Source: Megalonaias nervosa
Taxonomy: Eukaryota > Mollusca > Bivalvia > Unionida > Unionidae
NCBI GenBank assembly: GCA_016617855.1
Contig: JAECUM010092837.1
Coordinates: 186,001 to 250,000 of the forward strand
Length of the DNA stretch: 64,000 nucleotides
Direction of reading: 5' to 3'
Shown here: positions 24,715 through 36,364 of the stretch, one piece after another
How positions within the stretch are numbered: position 1 is the first letter of the stretch
How the letters are laid out: every line of letters starts with the position of its first letter
Notes under the pieces: model-generated
The model's database searches: none
What the model was told of the DNA's origin: nothing
What the model saw: the letters and a program-made list of their open reading frames with translations, nothing else
Program-made: the position numbers and the translations under genes

Positions 24715-25295
24715 CTGCATAATCAATAAATTTCCTGAACTCTCAGTCATAGCATGTTTATGAATATTAAATGTTTGGGAATTTTAGTGAGCAACTAAAA
24801 TTACAAAAATGCCATTCAAATAAAAGAACATGCAGCAAGTTGAAACAAGCATTATGCATGCTGCCAATTAGCAATATAACAGAATTTTGCGTTGCAAATA
24901 GACGAATTTACTATAAAAATGGAAAATCCTAAAACATTATTTACATCACTTTAATCAGATATGACAGGAGCATATTTTTATCTAAAAGTCTTTAAAAAAC
25001 GGTATGACAGATATGACAGAAGCACTGATTAATCTAAAAATCTTTAAATATGGAAGTATAAAAACATCAATGGATAATGCATATACCAATGCAAACAATT
25101 CGATGTTAGAACACAAAAAAACAAAATAAATGCAAACAAAAGTATAAACAGAATGTAGAGTGAAAATGTAGAGTGCAAAATGATGAATGATAAAAGAAAG
25201 AATATAACATGAATACATTTCATGAATGGATTTAACTATATTTAAAGTATACTTCTTAACAACTCGTTCATATGACTATAATAAAAAATATTTAC

Positions 25296-25418
25296 ATCCT
25301 CTAAGGTAAGGTCCTCCAGGTTAGTTTTGCTGACTGGCAAATTAATACTGCTACACCTTCTTCTCAGCTTATGTTGATCCTGAGCCAGGGATTGCTTTTG
25401 ATGCAGAAATATGTACTC
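25296..25418 (-). CDS. GON4L: GON4L exon 4 of window
   Basis: The acceptor is tttaattcaag and the donor GAT|gtaaat. The exon is 123 bp, 41 codons, phase 0 at both ends. The protein starts EYIFLHQKQSLAQDQHKLRR and ends NLEDLTLED. The first residues continue the APDN block of the preceding exon, where the vertebrate protein has FYKKTKQLP. The rest is charged and not strongly conserved. The donor is not a perfect consensus, but no other frame-preserving choice is nearby. Confidence 0.8.
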
Positions 25419-25619
25419 CTTGAATTAAAAAAATAATTAAATAAGTATTCTAGACTAATACCTGTGAGATATTTGAACGCTGTAAGAAAATAAGAATCCA
25501 ATCGTGATCTGCTAGCAATGAATGTCAAGCAGAGAATATTATAAACTTTGCTCAGCATGTATTTCAATAACTAAATGAACACCTGTGGTTCTGACAATCA
25601 TTTTCATTACCAAAATTTG

Positions 25620-26040
25620 TTTCTCTGAGTATTTCTCTCAAATTTTCTTACAGTATCTTGAGTGCTGATGTTTCTTTTTTTTTTTTACAAGCAGTCATTT
25701 AAAGGTTTATCCATTTTAAGTTATGTCAGGCAAATTTGATGATGAAATGGTATCATTTGTACAAATCTGAAAGCCTTTATGCTAGGATGCTTTCTGTCAA
25801 ATATTGTCAAATTTTGTTAAGTTGTTTAAGTCATTTGAAATTTTTTTGTTTTTTTTTTGTAATAATGGCTGTATCTGATATAGAATGGTACCATTTATGT
25901 AAATATGAAATGTCTTCATGCCAGGATACTTTCTGTCAAATCTGATAAAATTCTGTTTGGCAATTCTGGAGAAAATTCAGTTTAAATGCTTTCTGATTTT
26001 TGCAACAGTCTCCATCTTTGATGGAGGATCAGCATTTATG
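25620..26040 (+). repeat. Family C interspersed repeat, about 3 units
   Basis: Units at about 25725, 25870 and 26000 repeat 'atggtatcatttgtacaaat', 'ctgaaagcctttatgctagg' and 'atgctttctgtcaaat'. The stretch 26.04-27.08 kb has no supportable feature. Confidence 0.65.
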
Positions 26041-27084
26041 CACAGTGAAATCCCTCAAAACTGAAAACTCTTCGGACCCACATTTTTTTCTTCAGTTTTG
26101 ATAAGTTTTAAGTTTCCTGAGATTTTTCCAGATGTGAAAAAAAAAGTCTCTTTCTGAGCACTTATGTGACAAGAGTGAGACACAGACAGACAGAAATATA
26201 ATACAGTCACAAAAAGCACCCATGTCTGTGATTGTAAAGGTGCACAAAATTAAGAAAGCTGTTATTTTTTAATTGTATACTTAATACATGTATTTTATGA
26301 AGAATTAGCTGAAGAATATAAATTCCTACCAAGAATCTTATCCTGTCACATGAATAAATACAGTTGCTCCACAGAGAACACAGTTCTCATCACAAGAAAC
26401 ATCTGAGGAAAAAGATATATTACTTCTATAACTTTACTCAAGTCCACTGGAATTATGAATGATACTCCAGAATGTTTAAATAATCTGTATAATTCATAAT
26501 GATCACAGTTCAAGAGCCTGGGTTGCAGAAGGCATGGAGCACTGTCCACTGTTTCTTAAACTAATGTGTCTGCTGTTAATGACTCTGATCATGTGAGTGA
26601 ATCTGACATTTTGAATACTGCATTGTCGGCCTGTGTGTGCAAAGCATCAGAAGTGAGGCCATATAGATGGTTAATAAAGAGCTGATATTTAATTTAAAAA
26701 CACAAGCAAACAATACTCTACTGATCTTGTATCCAAATGATAGCCTATTGTAAGACCTAATCTGTGTCGGTGCATATGTCAAGTGTTGTTTTAACCCTGT
26801 GCGCCTTTGGGGTATTTTCCTGGTCCTTGTTTCAGATCAGACTACTACAGTAACGGTTAACCATAATTAATCTGCTCCAGTGTGTGTCAGGAATTTAGCA
26901 GCTACAAATTTGTTCAAAGTTTCAACTGAATTCCAGTTTAATGGGATATTTTTAAGCATAAAAATTAAATCTGGGATCAAAATTTGCTTCCATATTTAGA
27001 GTTGAGGGGTTTTGGTTTACTGGGGAAAAAAAGAGGTTTCAGTTTTGAGGAGTTTCACTACATATTAAAACAACTTGTCTGTTG

Positions 27085-27415
27085 GTTTCTGAGAAGCTGA
27101 AAATAAAAACTTGCTTTTATTTTTAGCAACAGTGGCCATATTTAATGACAGATCTGCATCATTTTTACACTTGAAAGTCCTTGATGCCAAATTACTTTCT
27201 GTAAAATATGGTCAGATTCCTAAGAGCAGATTTTATGAGGAAGTCAATTAAAATTCTTTCAATTTTTAGTAAAGGTGGCCATATCAGATGGCATATCAGC
27301 ATATTTTGTAAAAAATTGTAAAGCCCTTCATGCCAGGATGCTCTCTGCTATATTTGGTAAAAATTGGTCCAATGGTTTTTGAAAAGGTGTTTCCAATAGC
27401 AGTTGTTGATGGGCC
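27085..27415 (+). repeat. Family C interspersed repeat, about 2 units
   Basis: Repeats 'cagtggccatatttaatgac', 'agatctgcatcatttt', 'ttctgtaaaatatggtcaga'. It ends at 'gttgttgatgggcccacagc' without the hairpin terminus. Confidence 0.65.
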
Positions 27416-27689
27416 CACAGCACATGCAGGACAATACCCTTACTCACTTGGTTTTATTGAGAGGTCATGATAAAAAGAAAAATGGTCTTCTCTTGATCTT
27501 ACTGGTTGAGCAGAAAACCCTTACCAGGCACCAGGCAGGGCTGATACGGGGATCAAGAATCTGATCCTTAGGACTTCTCATCATCCAGGGTTCAAAGTTC
27601 ACTATACTTCTGGGGAAGTCTGGGGTTCTTTTCTCCCTCCTGTAAAACTAAAAGACACAAAAGTCCTTCAAAAGGATGCAAAATGTTTC

Positions 27690-27995
27690 ACCATTTTCAT
27701 ATAGGCATTGCTTTTGTTGAAAACCTCATCTGAAATATGACCATCTATCCATGAGGAGTAGCGATAGTAAGATGGCTGCCATGGTGGTCATTATGGAAGT
27801 AAGAATTCTACCATTTTTGTTTGGGACCAGTTAGACATTGTATGCCTTTAAGTGAAAACTACATGTTGATATGACCATCCATGCAAAAGCACCAATGATA
27901 ATGAGATATTCAAAATGGCCATGATGGCAGCCATATTGAAAATCAAACTGCATCATTTAAGACTGACTTGGCTTTGGAATGAATGTCAGGGGCAG
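27690..27995 (+). repeat. Family A interspersed repeat fragment
   Basis: Contains 'gatatgaccatccatgcaaa', 'atggcagccatattgaaaat' and 'catttaagactgacttggct'. Followed by a plus-strand A run. Nothing else is seen up to the SINE at 28.69 kb. Confidence 0.6.
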
Positions 27996-28675
27996 ACAAG
28001 CAAAAAAAAAAAAAAATGCCTGGCAGCCATTTATCCCACTTAAAAAGCTCAGTCAGAAAATCCTACACATATTTTTAAAAAATGATAATGTGAAAAATTA
28101 TAACCGAAATTTTTTCCAGCAACAAACATTTGGCAGTAAAATTGTCTCTGCAGGTACCTACAGCAGAATGCCCAAATCATCTCCATGTAATTCTGGAGAG
28201 GAGTGTTGGATGATTTCTATTGATAATAAACTTTACTAATCTACATGCTTGGGCCACTTGTTATCTGATTAAGTAATTACAATCTATACTACTAGCTCCA
28301 TGGGGTGATTCCTTACAGAAAGAAGACCAGTGAAACTTCATCTTTTATTGACACATCAACATATGAGAGCAGTATCTTTCATCTTTGACTTTGCACACCG
28401 AATGATTTAATAGTATGCTTTCCTACTGACCAGCGGAAAACATAGGCGCTCACTGTAGATGCCTATAACACTTGTTTCTGTTGGCTAACTTTAGTTAAAG
28501 AAATATGGCAAGTATACAGAATTAAACCAATTTGCAATTGGCTTGTAGGTTAAAGACTAAACAAAAATCCCACCTTGAAGGTTTACATTTACATTACAGT
28601 TTACAAACAGGAATAACAAAATTGGATTAACATTAATGTGAACCATAATAATTGTTACCTTATATAATATAAAAG

Positions 28676-28689
28676 ACATATCTTTCTGG
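28676..28689 (+). repeat. Left target-site duplication of SINE
   Basis: acatatctttctgg (14 bp), matched at 12 of 14 positions by acatacgtttctgg at 28923-28936 after the SINE tail. Confidence 0.75.
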
Positions 28690-28922
28690 GGCCCCGAGTG
28701 GCAGAGTGGTCTAAAGCGCTCACCGTTACGGATCACTGCCATCTCACCTGTCTGCGTGGGTTCGAGTCTTGGGCTCGGCCAATGTGGTTATGTGAGAAAG
28801 CTTGCTGGTAGCTTCTCGTGGGTTGGTGGTTCTTTCCGGGTTCTCCCTCCACCATTAATACTGGCTGCCATGTATAGCCTATCTTGTGCAGAAAAATGGC
28901 GTTAAACCCTATAACAACAACA
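28690..28922 (+). mobile_element. tRNA-derived SINE with target-site duplication
   Basis: The head has a clear pol III A box (TGGCAGAGTGG, 28700-28710) and B box (GGTTCGAGTC, about 28759-28768) with a long spacing as in Ser/Leu-type tRNAs. The acceptor-stem halves (GGCCCCG and CTCGGCC) pair imperfectly. A 130-bp body follows, containing 'ggttctccctccaccattaa' and 'actggctgccatgtatag', ending in 'atggcgttaaaccctataac' and a short CAA repeat tail. The 14-bp duplication at both ends shows retrotransposition. Two related copies lie on the minus strand at 47.3-47.8 kb. Confidence 0.88.
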
Positions 28923-29049
28923 ACATACGTTTCTGGTCATGGGTGGCCAACTGCTAGAAAGATGACAGACAACAAGACATCAAGACTGGTTACCCATAAA
29001 TACCTTCTAAGGTTTGGGGGCTGACTACAGATTACAAAACACAAATCAG

Positions 29050-29235
29050 CTATCTTTACTGAGGGCTGTTCCAGTAAAACATGCATCCTCCCCGGGGACG
29101 GCACTTCAAAAAAACTTCTGTAGGTGGTTGTTTCAAACTATTTTGATTCTGACAGTAGAAGGTTGGTTAGGAAAATCACTTTGTTGTGGGTTGTGTTGAC
29201 AAATGAGAAACGGCTGGTGGTGTTTTCAGAAAAAA
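29050..29235 (+). repeat. Dispersed repeat beginning 'gggctgttccagtaaaacat'
   Basis: The segment starts 'gggctgttccagtaaaacat', then a GC-rich 'cctccccgggga' and 'cggcacttcaaa'. An inverted copy with the same start lies at about 48640-48905. It is a non-coding interspersed element of unknown class. Confidence 0.55.
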
Positions 29236-29279
29236 AAAGAATATATATTGAAAATCGCATCTAACCCCCTCCTAGCAGT

Positions 29280-29480
29280 CTAACTCACGTGAATAAAAAC
29301 ATTGGGTCAGAAATGATGCAGTGCACCAAATTTGTACGAATTCGTGTACTTTTAAAGCAGTGATACGCGTTCCGTCGTGGATATAAAACGTGCATGTCGC
29401 GATGTCGTTTGCGCTGCCAGTACCGGTCTCGCAGCGTTTAACGCGCAAACGTTAAAATGGCTGGATACTTCAGTTCGACA
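29280..29480. promoter_or_regulatory. CpG-rich patch of unknown role
   Basis: A local concentration of CpG (for example 'gtcgcgatgtcgtttgcgct', 'gcagcgtttaacgcgcaaac') with a TATA-like 'ggatataaaacg' at about 29377, in an otherwise CpG-poor intron. No ORF follows on either strand; it lies just outside the composite transposon. It may be an old promoter or part of an unrecognised element. Confidence 0.2.
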
Positions 29481-29620
29481 TGAATGGCTGTTAAACTAAA
29501 TTTGATTGGTTCATTGGCCCTGAAACAAGCATTTATGGTAGTTTTAACCTTACTTTCATCATGAAGTTTTACGAATGCGTGTTTCACATCAGGGCCACAC
29601 ATGAAAACAAAATGGCTGAG

Positions 29621-29626
29621 TCACAA
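29621..29626 (+). repeat. Left 6-bp flanking direct repeat (TCACAA) of composite transposon
   Basis: TCACAA directly abuts the left inverted repeat; the identical TCACAA directly abuts the right one (42820-42825). Sequence outside shows no further similarity. Confidence 0.8.
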
Positions 29627-29940
29627 CCACAGGCACTTGATTCCGGGGTAAACTAATGTGTACACTCACCAATTAACACAAGGTAACTAACTCTCGCCGG
29701 TCACAATCTGACCCCTCGATGACTCCGATCTAATTTTCCGATCCTATCTGTGCATTCAGTTACACATAACGTACACCAATATAACGAAGACACTCCACAC
29801 CTTATATCTAATACCAGTTAAGTAACCTTACTGATTCTGAAGGGCCAATTTTGCGAAAAGTTTATCCTTTGCTTCGCGTCTTCCACATTCTTGTGAACGT
29901 TCCAATAATCAACTTCCAGTCTACTTCGGAGTGAATGCGA
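29627..29940 (+). repeat. Left terminal inverted repeat, 314 bp
   Basis: Starts CCACAGGCACTTGATTCCGG and ends GAGTGAATGCGA. It aligns without gaps to the reverse complement of 42506-42819, with about 14 mismatches by hand. Several mismatches are CpG/TpG-type transitions, as expected from methylation decay. Confidence 0.95.
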
Positions 29941-30349
29941 TTTGATCGTGATTGCTTTAGTGATTGGTTCTTTCATTGAATGAATCTTTTCAAACATCGC
30001 TTTCGATCGCTAAATCTCGGCAAATATGCAATCGGAATATCCACTGTATTTTCCGTCAAGTCGTTTCGCTGTTCGGATCGTTATAAGTGCTCAAGACTAT
30101 GTGACATTTGCCGGGAAAACATTTAACAAATATCTTGACATTAATTACATTGAATTTTTTTCTTGGCGCTTTCTGAATAGCTATACAGGTGATCTCTGGT
30201 TGTGCTTGAGGAAAGATTTTTTTTTTTAAAAATTGTATACTTATTTAATCAATAGTTAAGTAATTACCCTGATTTCAACTGGCATGCTATCTACCAAATG
30301 TTGAAGAATGCTTTGTGAACATTTCTCTTTATGTTAAATTCTATCAATC

Positions 30350-30650
30350 TTATATAGGATTTACACTCTCAAGAAAACAAAAGGATTTACTTGGTTAGTT
30401 CTTGTGTAATTATTTGTCATTATTTACATACCCAAACACAAAACTGAATCTCATATAGGATTTACAGTCAAGAAAACTCACTGATTAACTTAGTTTTTGT
30501 GTAGTTATTTCTCACTAATTTGCATACCCAAACACAAAATTGAATCTCGTATATGATTTACACTGTGAAGTAAACAAAATGATTAACTTGGTTAATTCTT
30601 GTGTAATTATATGTCACTAGTTTACATATCCATGCACAAAATTGTATTCA
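30350..30650 (+). repeat. About 98-bp tandem repeat, three copies, inside left end of transposon
   Basis: Units 'catataggatttaca..caagaaaac', 'gattaacttggttaattctt', 'gtgtaattatttgtcac', 'cccaaacacaaaattgaatc' start near 30350, 30451 and 30549. They sit between the left inverted repeat and the helicase start, a typical place for transposase-binding or promoter repeats. Confidence 0.85.
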
Positions 30651-30814
30651 AAATGTATACATGCTGTGACCTGTGTAGCTAACTGCACTTAACCAAACAT
30701 GTGAGGTAGGTGATTGGATTTGGTTATGTAACAATTTACTCTTTGTACATGAAAGCTATTTTGTTTTGGTAAACTTCACTTGTTTAAGCACTGTATGTTG
30801 TGTTTGAATGTAAA

Positions 30815-31957
30815 ATGAATAAAGCACAATTATTTGCTGTTGAAAAGGCTGTAGAGGGCCACAATATCATTTTGTTAGGCCAAAGTGCGACAAGCAAAAG
30901 TTTTGTGGTTAAGGAAATACAAATGAAATTGTCTGCAGCAGGTAAAAATGTCAGTGTAACTGGCACAACAGGCATTGCAGTACTAAATGTGAAAGGATGC
31001 ACAATGCATTCCTGGTCAGGGATTGGTGGTGGTAGATGTGACAGTAATGAACTATGTCGAAAACTTCTCACTGATGAACATTTTGATTCATATAAATAAA
31101 ATATTTTTGAAAGCAGACTGTTTGATAATTGATGAAATTTCTATGCTTTCATTGAAACTTTTTGAACAAATTGAACATGTATGTAGAATGGTAAAAAATT
31201 CAGATTTATATTTTGGAGGTATACAAGTTATTGCAAGTGGGGACTTTTTTCAGCTTCCACCTGTACCTGACCCTTTGACATGTGATTTGGGTGAATACTG
31301 TTTCAAATCTACCATTTTTGCAATGGTATTTGGGCATAAAATTGTCCTTGATGAGGTCATAAGACAAGATGAATTAGATTTCATAAAGGCTATCAATGAT
31401 GTTTCAAAGGGAGAAATCCCTGAAGATACCAAAAACCTGATATCGAGGCAGCAGAGACCTCTCCCTCCTGGAGATGACCCAATAAGACTTTGATTGTGAA
31501 ATATACAATGTGTGCAAACTTATGGAAAAGGATGGTGTATCAAAGTGTTATCAGTCAATAGACGAGGGTGACAATAATCGGTGCAATAAATTGTGTGTTC
31601 CAAAAGTGTTACACTTGAAAATTGGCTGTCCAGTTATGCTGGTCAAAAACTTAAGCTCAGCACTAGTAAATGGTTTACAGGGAAAGGTTGTGGCAATGAA
31701 AGAAGATTCTGTGACAGTTGATTTTGAAAATAATTTAGTTTGCTTGGGAAGAGAAAATTTTACTGTTTACAGTACCATCGATAAAAAGATTGTAGCCACA
31801 AGGCATCAAATTCCACTCATTCTCTCGTTCAGCATTTCCATTCACAAGGCACAAGGATTGACTTTACATAGAGTTGAAGTTGATGCATAAAATATTTTTG
31901 CACCAGGTCAGTTAGATGTGGCAATGGGGAGGACCAGAAATAAAAAAGGACTAAGGG
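30815..31957 (+). other. Helicase domain portion of the broken Pif1-like gene
   Basis: Contains all helicase motifs listed for the parent pseudogene. The frame breaks at about 31095 (in 'tataaataaaatattt') and 31491 (an extra T near 'agactttgattg'), and a TAA interrupts just after HRVEVDA. The downstream phrase NIFAPGQLDVAMGRTRNKKG is the conserved Pif1 C-terminal block. Confidence 0.85.
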
Positions 31958-32169
31958 TTATCAGTTTCAATTCCAATTCTGTGATTTGACATAGTTCTTC
32001 CATTTACGAATTCTATAATAAAAGTTTCGTACAGTTTGCTTCAAGTTTAGAATGCTGTAGACATTCTGTTTCTTTATTAGAGAACCTCGGTGTTGACTTT
32101 GATTATGAAACAGGTTCTGATTGTGATAACTCTGACTTTTCTGATGGAGAAATTTTAAAAGTTGATGAA

Positions 32170-33588
32170 ATGTTGTCAACTGGGGATGACACACCTGCTT
32201 CATGTAGTGACCAAGAACATAGGTTAACCACAGTTGACTCTGACATTTTAGAGCATCATGTTGACCATACAAAAATGAAACAACTTATCCCAGAAAATGC
32301 AATAACACCTGAGCAAATGAGATTAAAAGTAACACTAACAGAAATCTTCAAAAAGCCACTGCAAGAGTTGAATACATTTTTTGAGATACTGTACCAAAAA
32401 ATTCAAAGTATCTTTAATAAAGTATGTTGTAATATAGAGGTCAGAAAACCAGATTCAAAGACATGGACTGAATATTATTCTGAAGTTTACCAGTTTTCAG
32501 TGTCTCAGGAATGCATCCAAATTCTTGAAAATTTCTTGAATTCTGTTCCAAATGATGATACTTTTTTTGCATTTGGAAAGATTTTTGACAGAATTTGTGA
32601 AATTGTTTTGGATAAATATACTACTGACATTTTCAGTACCACACAAGTTGCACATGCACCTTCCATACTTTTATCAGAGCCAGGAGAAGGAAAATTAAGG
32701 TATATTGCAGGTAGATGTATTGCAAAGAGCAGATATCATAATATGAAGAAAGGAAAGAACAGCTTGTACAGAAAGGAAAAATTTAACTTGGTCAGTCAAT
32801 GTTTCTTAAAAGTAAAAATGTTAGATCACCTTACAACTTCAGCTGTTGATTTGGAAAACAACAGCAAGTATAAACAGACCTTGCACGAGACACAAAGAAG
32901 ACAGAATATCAACCATGGTCTAACTAACATCAAGGATTCTGTATTTGAATTTTTCTTGCAAGCTGACAATACAAGGAGGCAGTATCAACATGTAGATGCA
33001 TTACATTTGCATGGTGCAGGGAGTTTACAGTATTGTAAGACTGTAATACTTAAGGATGAGACACTGTTTGAATACTGGGAGTGGCTGTACATTAAGTTTG
33101 ATTCCAGTATGAGTGTCATACAAGTGGACGACACCATGATTGCTTCTTGTATCAGAGATCTATATGAAGATTTGATAAGTAGTTACAGTAGAATAGGTAA
33201 CAGTCAGTTCAGAAAAGATACCATTTTCAGTCTTAGAAAACTGAAGTCAGACAGTTTGAGAAAGAGAGTGGTCATGAGATCAAAGCACAAACACAGTAGT
33301 GATGCACTAGCTTTGGACATGAAATATATCTTGGAAGATCAGTCAGAAAATAAACTGTGTTCTTACTTAAAACTGAAATCACAGATTTATGATCTGAAGG
33401 CTGTAGTATTTACTAGCTTCTTGAAATCGGATCTGATTTTGCTGTGTAAAGCCTATGGCATAGAAGCAGGAAATGTACAGAAGAGTGGTCTAGTTAATAA
33501 ACTATGTAATGAAATACCTGCTTTGAATGAAATGCCAATGCTATTTTTTAGTACAGAATTATCCTGTTGCCAGTTGTTCGAAAGTTAG
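32170..33588 (+). other. Middle region of the same gene: unknown domain and SAP-like motif
   Basis: An open run of 472 codons in the frame left by the helicase C-terminus. It shares no fold that I recognise, apart from a C-terminal SAP-like helix-turn-helix (ALKAVVF-like LKAVVFTSFLKSDLILLCKA, then GLVNKLCNEI), a motif used for DNA binding. Intactness over 1.4 kb suggests decay is not very old. Confidence 0.7.
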
Positions 33589-33718
33589 TAGTAAGCAAGA
33601 CACTTCCAGCTGTAGCAAAAGTCAGCCATGTACTAGAAAAAGAACTAGTGGGAAAAGAAAATGGACAGAAAAGGGTAAAGGAAAAAAGAAAATTGAGAAA
33701 TATGACAAAAGTAACAAT

Positions 33719-33883
33719 GATAATTCAGTTTGTTCTTTATGTAAACGTCATTATGCAGAGGGTGAGTTGTGGATCCAGTGTGATTCGTGTGAAGAATGGT
33801 TTGATTGGTTTTGTCAGGGCATAGATGAAGAGTTGTGGAGTAGCACAGAAAATGAAAAATGGTTCTGTACTAAATGCTCTTAG
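33719..33883 (+). other. PHD-finger-encoding 3' end of the same gene
   Basis: CSLCKRHYAEGELWIQCDSC followed by EEWFDWFCQGIDEELWSSTE and KWFCTKCS-stop. Spacing of the eight zinc ligands fits a C4HC3 PHD finger, except that the His position is Asp. PHD fingers usually read histone H3 tails, so this end could tether the protein to chromatin. Confidence 0.85.
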
Positions 33884-36364
33884 AAAAAGAGTCAATGCTG
33901 TATCAGACTTCACATTTATAAATATGGCAATTTTGTCGTATTTTGTCATTGTGCTTTTGGACTTTGGTTATATACACTGAACTCACATGCAGTTGTTTGT
34001 ATCAGTAAAAAAGGAAAACTAATGACAATTTGATCCTCCACTCTCATTTGACATGTCAAGTGTGAGTTAGGGATGGTGTTATCATTAGTTTTCCCCTATT
34101 TAATTAAAATGTACTGTCTTTAGTTTGCATCACCCTAAAATATTTTTATTATTTTACAAGTTCAACATGTGCATCATAAATATTCAAGTTACTGTATGTG
34201 TTCTTTGTGGGATTATTTTTGGATTGCATTTCTTTCACTCTTCAAACATATGCTGTTTTGCACTTATGTGTTACTGCTGGATCTGGTTTTGCAAAGAACT
34301 TATACATTGAACACTTACGAATATTGTTTCATGAAATCAAAAGAATAGAAAAAATATTTTTTGTTAAAAAGGGTGATGTACAGTTAACAATGATGCCAGT
34401 TTGGTTATAGTCTCAGATAGTAAAGGAAGATACCTGATATCTCAGTCACACATTGTCGGTATCAATTTCAATAAAATTACATAGGTTAACCAAAGCTGGA
34501 TAACTTCACAACAAGGCATTGATTTCCTCTTAGAGTCTTGAGGATCTTGCCAAAATATACATTAATTTAATGAAATGGTATTATTTTGGCTTGAAACATG
34601 TGATGTAGCAAATAACAGAAGGTAACTCATTCTTCTTTGGCACATTGCCATTTCAGATTTTTATCAAAGTGCAATAAAAGTACTGGCTACTAACGCTTTT
34701 TGGAATGTATCCCCAAATTAAATTTGGCCTCCTTGAAATTCCCTGTATGTGTAACACATTTATTTATTCGACCTAGTGAGACTCTCAAAAAGGAAAAGAT
34801 TGTTCAAAAAGTCAGATGAAACTGCATTGTGTTGGTATTCATTCAGTTTTAATCTGCTATTGGATGACATACATCCAAATCCAATAGTGGCAAGATATTG
34901 GTTATATAGGATTTTGGAATGCCGTTTCAATCATTGATAGTGTACAAAGATTTTGCCATTCCTATTTCCAAAGTTTCTTGGCTGTTGTCATATTATTCTT
35001 TATATGGCAGACCTTCTTGATTCAGACCTCTTTTCAATGAGACAAAATGTTGTATGTCTTAATAATTGTTTTGCACTTAAGTTTCTTATATCTTGTACCC
35101 ATTTTAATTCATTGTAGATTAGTCCTTATTTAATTTGAAATCCTGCATCAGAGTATAGAATGGCGATTGTAAGGATTGTCTTATCTCACACCTATAAAAC
35201 TAATCAGGAATAATACCAGGTTGTCTTATCATGATAGCATAATAATAGGACAATTTATACAGCAGATTCAGTTTTCTCATTTAACTCACATTTTCAGCAT
35301 TACGTACTTCTGTATTTATGTTTTCAATATATAACACAACATCATCTGCAATGAATATGGTTTTCCAGATCATAGGCAAATTTGTGTTTAAATTATTACA
35401 TCATATATTCTAATTATTCAGATTTTGGATTTCAGTAAGAGCATCTAGATCAGTGATGGTAAGGAATGCCTTGTCTCACATTTCTAGATTGCTCCCAATA
35501 ACAATGATAGCATCAGCTAAGATGATTATACAACTGTTTGTAACTGTTATGTTTTGGAATATTTATGAAAATTACTGCATATACTTGCTTGTAAGATGAG
35601 CCCACATGCAAACTTCACTGACCCCGATATTCTGTCGCATAATATGCTGGCAGATAAGGTCTTTGTAGTTTGTTAGGATTAGTAAGTAGAACCACACTGA
35701 CCCTGATCTGCAGGCATATTATGCTACAGCTGATAAGGATCTTTGTTATTTGCAGTTTGACTAGACTTATAAATGAGTATATATGGTATAGTGATAAAAC
35801 AGATATATCTATGTGTATTTTGAAAGGTAAATGTTATGTATACTGTTATCAACTTTGAAATAGGCCCTGTAAAGAACAGATCAAATGTGGCATTTGTTTT
35901 GCTCCAAATGCACAATTCAGCCTTTCGCAACTCACTGATTTATTTTAATACCACCATCTGATAACGAAAGCCTAATTGATACTGGTTGAATCCACCTTAG
36001 CTATAACTCGTCAGAGGAAAATCATTTATTGTGTCTTATTGTGTCAGTTTGTTCAAACCATAGATTTTGGTAATATTTATGTTGCTTCAACATTAACCTC
36101 CCAAATTCGGATTTTGTATATTAAAGCTCAGTGTTCAAGTTTCTATTTTAATTTGTAAATAAATAAAAGGATGGCTTCACAAAAATTTAGCCTCTTGTTG
36201 TCGGTTTTTGCCTTTATTCCTTTTACATTATTTGAGCATGCTAATTACTTTTGCTGTCCTTACCACCATTATAATATCACTCCTGTATTCCATATTGAAT
36301 AGGGCACGGTTGCCTGGCTCATACATTTCTTTATAGTATCTTCTCATACATTTTACAAGATAAA

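Larger units (their letters stand above)
30815..33883 (+). pseudogene. Pif1-like helicase with SAP-like and PHD-finger C-terminus, broken
   Basis: About 1020 codons are recognisable over three frames. The order is: a helicase N-lobe with Walker A-like GQSATSKS; motif Ia TGTTGIA; Walker B IIDEISML; GDFFQLPPVP; a late motif SISIHKAQGLTLHRVEVDA; then QLDVAMGRTRNKKGLRV. These are the signatures of Pif1-family SF1B helicases. The frame continues into a roughly 500-residue region of unknown function, then a SAP-like segment (SFLKSDLILLCKAYGI...GLVNKLCNEI), a basic linker, and a PHD finger (CSLCKRH...CDSCEEW...FCTKC). Damage: frameshifts near 31095, 31491 and 33560; in-frame stops at about 31888 and 31987. 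Both glycines of the usual GxxGxGKS loop are replaced (A and S), and the PHD zinc-ligand His is Asp (EEWFDWFC). It cannot make an active helicase. Confidence 0.85.

Noticed and set aside
28690..28780. Functional tRNA gene
   Set aside because: A and B boxes are good, but the acceptor stem pairs imperfectly, the body and tail belong to a SINE, and a target-site duplication surrounds it.
29370..29390. Strong TATA promoter ('ggatataaaacg')
   Set aside because: No coding sequence or transcript structure follows on that side; listed only as a CpG-rich patch.
30815..33883. Helitron
   Set aside because: A Pif1 helicase suggested one, but there is no Rep/HUH domain, and the unit has long inverted repeats and a flanking duplication, which Helitrons lack.
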